From Diploscapter coronatus (taxonomy: Eukaryota > Nematoda > Chromadorea > Rhabditida > Rhabditidae): DNA of 64,000 nt. The stretch is from NCBI GenBank assembly GCA_964036155.1, contig OZ038422.1, forward strand, positions 51,607,201 through 51,671,200, given 5' to 3'. A model generated the notes under the pieces. That model was given only the letters and a program-made list of their open reading frames with translations, made no database searches and was not told the origin of the DNA. This document shows positions 1-12,900 of this stretch, piece after piece (position 1 is the stretch's first letter; each line of letters begins with the position of its first letter). A program made the position numbers and the translations under genes.

Positions 1-974
1 TAATCAGAACCAAGCTTTTTTCTATATAATCTTCCATATATTCAAAGTATGTAAAAATCAATACATCGGAATAAAAACCAATGTTATTAATCATCATTAC
101 ACGTAAACTTTTACAATTCCCTTTCCCCATTCTGCGGTGCATGTGTTAGTCTAAGTCCTCTTGCTCAAGGCTTTATTCTTTCTCTCTTTGCCTTGTTCAT
201 TCTTTCCCTCAGGCACGCATAGCGCATTCACTTTGACATTACGAGGGAATGCATACAAACGGATGAATGAGAGAGAAAGGGATAGGAAGAAAGAAACGAG
301 AGAAAGAGGAAGAAAAATCATGTTTCTGCATTTCTTTTCCCCCCAAATTCCCACCCTCCTTTCTAACATAAGCCTGAATCAATCAATAAAGTTTCCCTTC
401 TAACCCCACCCTCTAACTTCTTTCCCTCTTTCTAAAACTGATCCCCTTTTCATCTCACCGCCACCTCAAATTACAATGCTCTCTGTCGCCTTACTTCAAA
501 ATCAGAAAAAAACGAAAAACATCAATAATACCGCAAAATTTGCAAAAATGAATTTTCGATCCCCGAGAAATCTCCAAGATCCAATCTAAATCCCAGAATT
601 TCAAAGTGTAAAGACCATAAAGTTTATGCCTGACCCAAACAGCCATATAACCTTAGGCTTAGCAGGTCGTAAAATCACGGGAAAGTTTAGCTTTAGTTGA
701 AGTATGAAATAAAAGAATCAAGCTACGACTTTTCATAGATGAAGTTGTTTTGATTTTAAACTCCATGCTTTCCCAAAATACGCAATAAAAATACAAATTT
801 TCTGAATAATTTTTGCCATTCTTCAAGATCTAACGTTTAACCAGCGTTATTTTCAATCAATACGCCCGTAAAAATAAGCCAATTTGAAGATTCCTTGATC
901 AGTTTTAGTCAATTTAAACCTCATTGATTTTTCTTTGTTCTTTTCCATCAAAACGCTTGTAAAATTAAAACTAC
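1..974 (-). other. Intron of par-1 continuing past the left edge
   Basis: The donor GTAG of the last par-1 exon in the window (975-1064) lies at 974-971, so everything to its left on the minus strand is intron sequence. The next conserved piece of the kinase is not found here on the minus strand. The stretch 160-330 is purine/pyrimidine-rich with GAGAGAAAG runs but has no coding character. Confidence 0.7.
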
Positions 975-3900
975 CTTCTGAAGACTGCTCGGGTTGAGAG
1001 CGGTCTTGTCGATGATTTTGATCGCCACTTCCTGGCCGGTGATCACGTGCTTCGCCAATTTGACCTAAATCAGAGAAAATGATTGATCGGACAAATCATT
1101 GCAAAAAAATATGTCGTTTTGCAAGAAACCCAACTTTGATAATAAAAGAATTAGTTATGTTTCAATAAAATTGATAACTGGTGAATAAAGATAAACTTTG
1201 ATCAACAGTTCGAACCAATATAAAAATGGTATGTCTAAAAATGATTATTAAATGTTTCAAAGAAAGTTACAGACTTTCAATAACAAAACAACTCGATCAT
1301 TCGATCCGGAACCAACTCAAAATAAAACGATATTTTCAAAAGTTTCCATCCGTCATAAATTCAAGACATTCGATTAAAATTCATTCACATCTATCGAAAA
1401 ACATTGTTCAAATAAATAAAAATGAAAGAACCTTAGCAAAATTTCCCTTGCCGATGGTCTTGAGCAGTTTGTACTTGCCGACGTGCGCATCTTCGACCGC
1501 CGCGCGGCCCGATCGGTGTTGGCCGGATCTGGAAAAATAATTATCTTTTAATTTAATTTCTTTTATTTCATTTTTAGTTTCTACTTCCCTTCTAGGCTGG
1601 AAAATCGTGACTCTACACCTCTACTAGCTATAGCTTGAAGCATACTTTATCTACTTTTTAATACAAGCCTTTGCATTTATGTAATTTCAAATTTGGATAG
1701 CTTCAAAGAAGAGACAAGCGAATTATCACTGAAAAATCAGATAGGAAATGGAAAAATTTTGAAACATTTTCAGGGTTTTTGAAGTTATCCAAATTTTCCA
1801 GGATTAAAAATAAGATGGTAGGTGATTTGCCCGTACCGACTGGAACTGCCCATCGATGAAGTGCCCGACGGTCGCAAGTGCGAGTGGTGCGACGAGGACG
1901 AGCTGCAAAACGAACGGTGTAAAAACGAAGCAAGCGGGGGAAATCGATAAATCGATCATTTTTGCAAAAAATCGACATTTTAGGCAATTTTTATCGAAAT
2001 TAATGTTTAGAGGTTGAAATAATGGCTTGAGAAAATGGATTTTGAATAATCAATAAGTTTTGCGTTTTATGGAGTCAAAGCAAATTTGAACAAGGAAATT
2101 CAAAGTTCTCGAGTGATAATCCGCTTGCAAAACGTGATGCTGTCTTTCTAGACGCGTTCTCGAACTAATGACTAACAACTAAATTCACGCCTAATTCTTG
2201 CAAAGTGTAAAGTAACAAGTGCATCTTATTTGACGGCTTAATTTAGTAATTCAGGGATTTAATAGAAAAAAAAAGTAGAAAATTCATTAACGCCTAAAAG
2301 TAAAAGAAAAATTGAAACTTATCTTAAAATTTTGTTGAGTTAACAGTTGAATAATTTAACTTTATGATAAGCCTATGAAATATCCAAAATTCTAAAATTT
2401 ATTCTAAGAATAAACTACATTCATAAAATATCAAAAGTTCAAGTACCACATCGATTTTCAAAGGCCATTCATCATCCTTATTTTTCCTATACTATTCTAT
2501 ATCATAAAAACTTAGACATTAGTGTGTTTCAAATCTTTTGACACTAGTCTATCCCCTACCCCATATGAGAAGTCAGGCATACAGAGGATGTTCTTTGAAA
2601 TACTCTAGCCTCCTATCCTATACAATGTAAATTGTTAGACACGCATAGTTTTTTTCAGTTAGATCCTCGAAATTCTTACAAGATGTTTGGTTGAGAACTT
2701 GAGAATGAAAAAGGCAGCAAATGAAAAGGATAGACGGAAGTTAAGGGGAAAAGTTATTGAATAATGCAGTCACTTCTCTCATACACAAATATGCACCAGG
2801 ATATTGCTTCGCGTTTTCCCTATACTAAAACGCATATAAAATGGCGAAGAAATAGAGGTGTTCCACACAAAACTTTACATTTCTGGGAAATAAAGTTCAG
2901 AGTACGAATAAAAAATAGGAATTTCAACAAGTTTTCCCGGAAATCTATGACTCATGATAAATAATAGTTCCTAAAACCTCTGGGGATGTCAAAAATCTTG
3001 TTTTATTGTTGATGAACGATCACTCGGAATAAAGGAAAAAAGGTGCGCTTTTTTCTTTCACTCTTTTGAGTCTCGAAACGCACTCACTGACGACATTTGC
3101 TCATTGGCGATTTTAAAAATTTTCCTATTATCGATAATTATCCTTAAAACATGAAAAAGTAAAGAACAAAAAGTGGATAAAGAAAAGTGCCGTCAAATCG
3201 AGTGAGATACATGGCTCATAGGCGAGGGAGAAAGAAACGCACCCCTTTTACTTTACTCCAAGTAATCGTTCATCGACAATACCCCATCATACGATAAAGC
3301 CTATAAGAATAAAGCCACCTGAGATATCGAAAATAGTGTTCTTTAGAACTTTTCCATTCTAACACAAAGAAATGGGTCAGACGCACCGAGTTCTAAACAA
3401 CAAAGTGAAGCGAAAAGAGGAGGAAAGCTGGTTCACCACTTTGCATTGATTTTCCGCTAACAAATTCTCTACCTCCGTTTCTAATTACACGTTCAAGTAT
3501 GGACGAGTAAAGCCATATGGGGTACGTTCTCGATAATTTTGCATAATGCGTCGAGAAAGCCCAATTACTAGGAACAATAGGTCGGGTGGAAATGTGGAAC
3601 ATCGCTAATTATCAAAAAGGCACAAGAGGATCAATATTACACTCAAATGCGATCTTCGTACTTATTATTTTTGAGGGTTCGAAAGAAAAACAAAGCCGGG
3701 AGATCAAAAATATAGAAGGGAAAACAGGAAATTTATCAATTCCCTTCAAATTATAATGGTAAATTTTTGCTTTCTTCCGCGTGTATAGATATGAGAGAAA
3801 AGATTGCGGTTTTGTAGACATTCAATAAAGAAATAGACGAAAGTGAAATAGTATGCAAATAGCGAAAAAAGAAGAATATGAAAAAGCGACATAGTATGCG

Positions 3901-6900
3901 GAGATGAGAGAGGACTAGATGGAGAGAGAGGAAAGTTCCCCCAGCAGGGGCAGCACGAATATACGACGACGGAAGAGAGTGTACCCGTGCGCGTTATGCT
4001 AGAAAGAAAGAGAAAAACAAGGTGGCTGGTGAAAGAGCGAGGATAAAATCGAGAGTGCAGAGAAGATAGAGGAAGGAGAGAAATAGTGGAAGATTCATTC
4101 TGATTTAACCCCCATTTCATTCGGTTCGATTCAGTCATGTTCATTCGTTAATTTCTCGATCTCATTTCCCCTGATTATCACATGAGAAACGGATGGGCGA
4201 AAGTGAAAATCGAAGAAGAAAGTTCGATTTTCGATGAAACAGCAACGAAATTCAGGCTTGGTGGAACATTTCTCATCCCTAAGATAGAAAAAATTGAAAA
4301 ATTATATCGAACACTTTGTACTCGTATTTCTCATCGTTGAGTAAAATTTCAAAGATAAACGAAAGACTACAAGTTATTTTAGCATGCTTCAAAATCTTGA
4401 TAGAAACTTAGGCTTGAAGTATTTTCGCTGTAGTATATTCAAGATAACCAAAGTCCAAAGACATTCTCTTACGCTTGTTTAATAGCAAAGCTCTGAAACC
4501 TACATTTTCTAATTCTTCTTCAAAACAACTCAAAAATCGCCGACAAAGAAGGGGCTTCACAGAATTCTAAAAAGGGGCTAATAATACGCTCTCCACTTAC
4601 GGCAAATACGCTCAACTGCTAAATCGCATGAAATCACGCTCCAATGCTAAAATGGTTGTGAAAAGGGGGTGTCTCGATATACTCCAAATGCTGTCAAATG
4701 TATGGTGGTGCTTTGTACAGTCGCCTTTTCTCTCTCAAATCCCCCCACTATTTCATTTTCTCTAAAGTCAAGCATTATTTGTGTGAAATTCAGCCGCCCC
4801 CCCGGGCATGTTTTGAGCGAAAGACCACTCCCCTCTAAAATTCAGCAAAAATTCGAAAAACGCGATTATTTTCATAAGTCTTTTGTGTCGAAAATTATAT
4901 ATCCTATTTTTAGCTTGAAAAAATTGCGAAAATTTGATAAGTTGGTGGAAAAATTCGATAAAAATTTCGCCCTCTCCATCATATCGCTGTGGTAAAGACC
5001 AGTGGTAGATAATAAGTGAAGTCAAATAGAAAATCTTTCGTCGTAATATTTCTCCGAATTCTTGTTCTCTTCTCTCCAAACCCTATCATATCATTTCCCA
5101 TCTGATTTCCGCTAGTGACCAAGACAAGTCAAACAGACATTCACTAATCCCTATGCTTTAGCATATCGCACGCACTTCCATCTGATATATCGAAAAATTC
5201 CCGCTATAATGAATGAAGATGAAAAAGTAGACAGCTTGGGATATTTTGAAAAATTATTGACAACCGCTCATTTCAAGTCCAACTCACTTGTTATAATTTA
5301 TATGGTACCAAAATTGACAGTTTTACCACAATGATTAAAAGATGACTTTTGAATTTCAAAATGAAGATGCACGTTTCAGAAAAAATCGATGTCAATTCAT
5401 AGGTAAATCTTATCAGTAAGCACTATTCATTGTCGACATTCTTTTAAAAATGTAAAGCTAACTGATACTCAAAATGAAAAGAAAAGGATTCTGCAGATAG
5501 GTTGGAGGAAAATTCTCGACCTTTAAATTGTCGAATATAATCAATAAGTAAATCGAATGATACAGATTCAAACGAATCACGCATGAAACACCAACTGGAA
5601 TAATAGCAAGAAAGATACTGAATGATAGATAGAACACGCCCATTTCCGGTGATCCTTCCTATTTTGAAAAACGTCTGACATCGCAAATTTATTTCGTAAT
5701 TGATAAATTGCCGCTCATTATGAAATTCCTGGGACGGATTACTCAAAATATAATATTTTGTAAGTTAAAAACAGTCAAAATATGATTCACATTCATTCGC
5801 TCGAAAAATCACCTGCATCTGTGCAAAACGTACCAAATCAAGTGGAATGTTCACCTTTGTCGTCACTCAAAGATACTCATATTTGTCGCATATAGTAAAT
5901 GAAAGTATCTCATTACATAATTACCTTAACCTAATTATAATACCTCAATATGAACCTAAAAGTCGCTGTCTAGTGCACTCTTTACATATTGTCTAGGTAA
6001 TTGATTCCAGGTAAAGGTCAAGGTCACCAAAAAACGAGATTTTGCGTCAAATTATGGATGTTTCTATTAAAAACAATCAAAAATCATATCTTCTTCAAAA
6101 GGATGCGTAAAAGTCATTTTCCAGGAACAAACAAATAGATAAAAGACCAAATGATGAGCGCTTTTCTGTTGCGTTCTAGTTCATTTCCCATGTCCGGTTC
6201 GCTTGTCTTTTAGTCGGTGAAAAATCGAAGTTACCTTCCCCTTTTCACCCTAATTCTTTTTCTTTTTACAGTAACCGGAATCCTTCCCCGTAGCTCGAGG
6301 AGAAGAGTAGAATGCCCACATAAATACCCGCGTACAACCGCGAAGAGAAAGAGGATGAACGCGCGAACGGCAAATAACACTAATAATGAATCGAGATGTC
6401 TCATTTTGCGAAGCTGTGGGTGGAAAATAAAGCCAATATTTGAAATTTTTAAATAAGCTTCAAAAGTTGAGAAAAGTTATACCGTTTAAAATGCAGAAGT
6501 GTGATGAAATAAAAGTAGTCAGAGGATTTCTTAAATTTAAAAATCGATGTTGTCAGCAAGTTAGATATAAAAATAGTTTAAATTCCAAATGATAGTAGAA
6601 ATTCAAAGCCCCATAAATTTTTTTTTTTTTTATTTTTTCAACTGACACTTTTAAAGTTGGGTCTACGTTTCAAAAGAAAATTAAAGTTGTTTCGAAATGA
6701 AAGTTAAATAATAAGTTTAGATCTTCGTTTTCGAGTAATTTTAAAAGCTCAAATATTTTCGCGATTTCAAATTTTGCCAAATCTCATTTCATTTCCTCTA
6801 TTTCCTATGGGGGCATTCCCAAATTGCTCATCGCTGGGGATTCAAAATATTAGAACAGCGAAATATCATTCGACAGGAAGATAGAAAAAGAAGTTATAGA

Positions 6901-9900
6901 AAGATAAAATAGCATATTGAAATGAGAGAAAAAAGCGAAAAATTCCCCGCTTGTAATCAATATTTTAGCAGTGCGCCTTTCTGTGAGAAAACGAGAGAAG
7001 GAATGTCGAACTCGGGAAAATGGAAAACGGAAAAGAATGAGATGGGTTTGACGAATGAATACACGAATGAAGGTTGGGGAGCCCTTTCATCAATTACATT
7101 ATCTCTTTTCTCCTAATTCTAATTATCCCTACCTCTTTTTTATTTGACCTAATCTCTAAATTTCGAGTCAAGTTTATTTTCCTTTTCTTTCTCCCTACCC
7201 TATATTTTTTCAAGTTTCAGGCGGTAGGAAAAGCTAATTTTAACTATCTCAAAACTAACTTTCAGGTGCAAAAGATTAAACTTTATTTCATTTCAGCATT
7301 AATTCCAGCGAGTTTGTCTTTCAAATACAAAAGTCAAACTTATCACTTGATTTTTTGAGCTCGCTAATTTGCAAAAACTAAAAAAGTTGGAACTTTTCTT
7401 TTTCCTATAAATCTAAAATTTGCGTAACTTCTCGAGTTTCTGGTGTAGCGCTCACAAATTTATGCATCACATCTGAAACCCAACTCCCCTTCTATTCAAC
7501 TTTGGACTCTGCAACTATAAAATGCACTAGTTAATCTCCTTTGCAGGAATACGACTAAGAGAGTGATATCATTTGGAATACCTTATAGGTTCACTATTTT
7601 TCCAAAAAGGAAGCCTCAAAAAACAGAAAAATTTGTTTAATTAGTAGGAAAAGTGGTAATTTTTAACGCTCTGATTAAAACTAGCATAAAGCTGGAAAAT
7701 AGTAAATATGTACAAATTCTAGCGTTGTCATTAAAGTCAGCGAAAAAATTCAATCGCATCATTAATTAAGCCGTCAGATAAGATAAGTCTAAGTTCAAGC
7801 TGCAAAAGCCTAGGAAATTAGCTAAGTCTCCTTTTCTTCTGAAAATATCATCTAATCTATTAGCCGAATGAATTGCGTGGCGAAAGCCTAATCTAAGAAT
7901 GGATAAATGCTAAATGGCTAAAGACAGCAAATTACGTGGAGGTTTTTTTTTTTTAAATCTACGGATATTTTTCAGTTAAAGTTTCAAATGATCAAAATTT
8001 CCCGGTAGATTTTAAAACCATCGAAATTTTCTCGATAAAATTTTAAAATACGAGTTTTTGAAAGTTTTAAAATCACCAGTATTTTTCGACAGCCTTTAAA
8101 TGACCAAGATTCTCGTTGAAATGAAAATGGTACCTGGAAGTCCCGTGATGCGCGGACGATCGATGCTGTCCGGACGCGGACGACGGTGGGTGATGGTTGC
8201 TGACGCCGGACTAAAAATGATAATTTTAAAAATCGACTTTTCATTTTTCGATAAAATAATTGATGAAAGAATGCATTGAGCTTATTTAGTTTAACAAGGA
8301 AAAATATTTTTAAAGCTGGTAAGTAAAGATAATATGCCCCCAGTAGTAAAATAACTCAAATAATATTCCCCTGAGAAATTATGAAACATATTTGAGCCTT
8401 GAAAATCATAACCTTCAAAAATCTTGACTAATTCTCCAAACAAAAGCTCGTTTTGCTTTTCTGAACGCTCGTTTTCAAAATCAACTATTCAGCAATTTTC
8501 AGCGAGTTGGTGTTTTCCAAGAGCCCTCCTTGTTTTAAAGAAGTGAGGATTTTCAAGTATCCCGCAAATTCATCCCTATCCCTAACATCTAGCAATCGAT
8601 ATTGGTCTAGACTACTTTTTAACGACCATCACTTTACAAATAACAGTATCATATGTTCTGAAAAAATAACAGGATAAATGTACATTTTGACATTCAATTT
8701 TTCCACGCTTATTACCATGAAGTGTTCAAAAATTCATTCTTAGAGTTTAGATCGTTCTTTAAAAATGTTGTGTTTCAAAAATCTTGATATTCAAAAGAAT
8801 ACCACATTCGCTATTGAACAGTGAGCCTAAAGAAATTTCCCCCAAATTATTCAAGGTTTTTAAAGCTACATATTCAAAATTCTTTAAACCTAAATGCCAA
8901 TTTTCACTTCGGGTTCTGGCGAGCAAAAAGGATCGAAAAATAGTTTATTTTTCAGAAAATTAAAATACCTGCGGTCCCGGATTGGGTTGTGGGGCGCCGC
9001 TGCTCGTGTATCTCGCGGACGAAGGCTGCTGGGACTGGCCTGAGGGTGCCACCTGAAACAAGTAATAAGAAAGAAGAACTTCTAGTAAACTTTCAAGTTT
9101 TTTTTTAATTTCGAAAGAAATAAATTTGACGTTGAAATTTGAAAATCTCAAGAAAACTCTCAAAAATAAGGTTTGATTTAACCAAAAATTGATCCCAACA
9201 TAACTTATAAGCAGTTTTTTTGTTAACTTACCGGATTCGCTCCTCCGGAGCCGTTGCTGGAATTCGACGTTCCGTTCATTTTTCCGCCGGCCGAAATCTC
9301 CTTTTCGGGTGAAACCTGCAATTTTCAATTTTTATGAGTCATTTATTTTCGGACAAAGATGTTTTAATTCGTTTTAAGTAGGGATTTTGGTCCTTTTATT
9401 ATTCACGAGGAAAATGCTTTTCCTGAATTTTTTAGGAAACAAATTACTTGTTTTTTTTCGAAAACATAAAATCAAACTTTGAAAGTGCAAAACACAAAAA
9501 TAACGCTTCCTTACTATTCGAGTTTTATTGTGAGCGCGAAAAAATAACCCAACCGCGACAAATTTTGTCAGCCTTTATTTTAAGGTCGTTCAATTTCTTC
9601 CTATTTCGAAAAAATCACCCCGTGTAATGAAAATAAGAGAATAAAGTAGGCTGGGATATTTTCAACTTTATTTTTATTTTGGGGTTGCGCGCACCCATTC
9701 AAAGTGAAAAATGGGGAAACACGATTTTTTGCATTTCAGTTTAAAGATTTTCGATTTTTCTCAAACTCTATTCAAAAACCCCAAGGTGAATCTGTTTGTC
9801 ATCAAATGAAAAAGGTAAACAAAAAGCCAAATTGAAACGGAAAGAACGAACACTTTCAGAATTACGAATAAAAGTCGTGCAAATGTCGATTTTCTCGAAA

Positions 9901-12900
9901 TTAGCAAAATTATTTTTATAATTTATAAATTCTGCTGAAAATTAGTCATAGTCGAATCAAAATTCGCAAAAAAAAAAGAAAAGTTTCTAGCTTAGCAGGA
10001 ATATCCTCGAAAAAATGATTACCATAACAAGTTTTAGCGTCACCCGCGAAAATGCTATTTTCAAGATTATCCGTGAAAATTAGAAGTATTCAAAAATTCT
10101 AGCCCGACGTTGGAGAGTAAGACTAAAACGGGCTGAATAAAATCTATTCCCGTCCTTTATACGCGTACATTTTTGGAGTTGGTCCATATTTACAATTACC
10201 CTATGAAAACGTCAAAAAGTGTCGATATAGAATTCTTTACGAACATTTCGCGCAAACTACACATATTTTATGTGCATTGCACATTCGCTCGCTTTTGTCG
10301 TCAGGCTATACAAACTGAATTTTTCAACGTCAAAAGTCGGCTGAAAAGAGGAAAAGAACCCGAACTTTAGCGCTATTTACACCAAAACGATGCAAAAATA
10401 AGTCATTTTGAGATGTTTCGGTTTTTTGAGTAAATTTTGTGACGAGCTAGCAAAGATAAAATCATCATTCATATCGAATGTTGAAGTTTCAGGTTTTCGG
10501 ACAACTTTTCCATTTTATTTTTAAACAAAAATGTGCTTACTTTCAGAACCTTGAATGTGGGTCTGGACTTGGACTGATTAGGCGGCGATCGCTGCTTCTG
10601 ACTGCCTTGATTGATTTGACTGCTTGTATTCGAGCTATCGAGGGCGGTCTTCTCTGTTGGCACGGAGGGCGCAATTACATGCTCCTGAAATGTTGTTCAA
10701 TCGTCAAAATCCCGACAACAAGCTGTCATCGTTGTCGATATCAAATGTTTGATATCGACAAAGAGAAAAAATAAAGACCAGGAAATAGCCCACTCGTGTA
10801 AAATGTTCCCGATTTTTTAAATTTTGAATACGATTTCTTTTGTAAAGCAGAATCTATAATTTCGAATGAGCATATTTTTACACGAACGCCTATTTGTAAG
10901 TCTTCGTCAATAACAAAGTACAAGCAAACACCAACGAAAATCACAACAATTCGTCAAAAATGCGAACACCCGGTAACTCGAGATAACAAGATTACCGGCT
11001 AAAATCAGGCTAATCCGGTTAACCTAATTTTACTGAGTAATTTTCGAGTTATCAGAATTCGAAATCGCGGCGAAACGAATATTTTCTTCTAAAAAAATTT
11101 TAAGAAATCGATATTTGATCGCGACGCACTTTTCGGACGTTCGATTTGGAACACTGCAAAAGTGCCGCATGAAGATTATTCAACGCAAAAAACCAATTTT
11201 CTACGGTAAATTCTAGACTTTCGTGAGTAAAAGCAGAAAAGTGAAGGTTAGAGTGCGGACTATTCTGCGGAAGAATTATTCAATAAAATGAAAAAGGAAG
11301 TTATGAAAAGAAAGAATAGGATGGGATTGAAATATGAAATGAAGTGAAGAATATGAAAATGAATTTCGAATGAATCTGGTCGATATTCGCTGCATTTTCG
11401 ATTGCGAAAAGATAGAAAAACTCGGGCATCACGATTTTCAATGAAAGAACAATGCCAGTGTAAACAGCGAGTATTGGAAGAAAGGAATGTCAAAATGTAG
11501 TAGGCGAAAAAAATGAAATCGGTTTTGAATGGGGCATTTTGTTATGGGTTTCGAAAAGGCGATTATGATAATGGCAAATGGTGACCCTATTTCCAGGAAA
11601 ATATTCAAAATGCCCTTCCAGAGCAGTTCTCGATTTGAATGAAGTCATATGAGCGAAAAATTTTGAAATAAAGATCAGTTGAGGTAAATCAAGCAGAATT
11701 TCAAAGAGTAATGCAGGAAAAATAGAAAAAAAAAACTGATGATCAAAAATGGGTAAAAGCCTAGCAGAAACGAGGAATTTTAGTAATGCACTGTAAGCTT
11801 CTTACTAAAGGGAAGGGTGGCGAAATATTTCGCGAATTTTATGTCTACAGGCAAAATCGATAAGGGTTTTCACGCTCAAACTTACTTTGCCATGCTTTTT
11901 TTTCGGTAAAGCAATCGATAAATTTGACATAATATTACATGACAAAGTGATAGTGTGCTAGTTCTATCTAGTAAATTTTCTAGTTTCATACTCCAAGGGA
12001 TTTTGCTCTCCGAAAAATTGGCGTTTTTTGCAAAAATTCTGAATCATTTTCAGGAAAGCCAGAATTTTTCGGGTACGTCAAAATCCTCGGCGTCCGATTT
12101 TCTCGGAAAACTTACAGAAGCAGGCTCTTCTTCACTCATTTTGTTCGCTTGAAACCTTTTGGCTTATAAACTGAACATACCAACTGTTTCCTCTAGCGAA
12201 AAATATCGCAAAATATGAATCGATTTTCGAAAATAAAGAAAATCTCTCATTACATGATGAAGCATAGAGATCGAAAAACATGAAATCAATAAAGATTTCT
12301 GATTCGTAACGAAATGTTTCAGGCGGTTTTCTATTTCTGTGCTTTATCATGGAGAAAAAGCGAAGATATTCTAGCGTCTGGAGCTGATAATTTGATAAGT
12401 GAGACGGGGTGGGCCGGAAAAAATAAGAAAAGGTGGTAATAGTGAAGGAAAGATAAAATCTATGATGACTTGCGAGGTTGTTCAGAAAACGAGGTAGTAC
12501 GGGAAAAGTTAGAGGTCGAAAGAGTCAGAAAAGTAAAAATAGTACGGAAAATGATGAATCAGAGAAATTTAGTAACCGTCGAGGAGAAATAGTGGGTTAA
12601 TTTGAAAGGAAGTTAGAGAAAACTGGACAGAGACCCTCGGAAAACGGTCCCATTTCTAATTCTCTACGCGTCGTTTCTCTCAATTATCGATCGACGGTCA
12701 ATCTTTCTTTTTCTCTAATGCACTAGCAATTTCGCGTGCTATTTCGCGGAAGAAAACGGGAGCCTAAAAGGAGGCCAACGGTGAATGGAGATTGGCTAAA
12801 ACCGAGGCCGAATTGCAAATGCGCTCGATAGAAATTGATTCGCTCCATCGTGAAATCGATAAACGCGAAAAATGATAGGTTTTGTGCAAAATTTGCATAA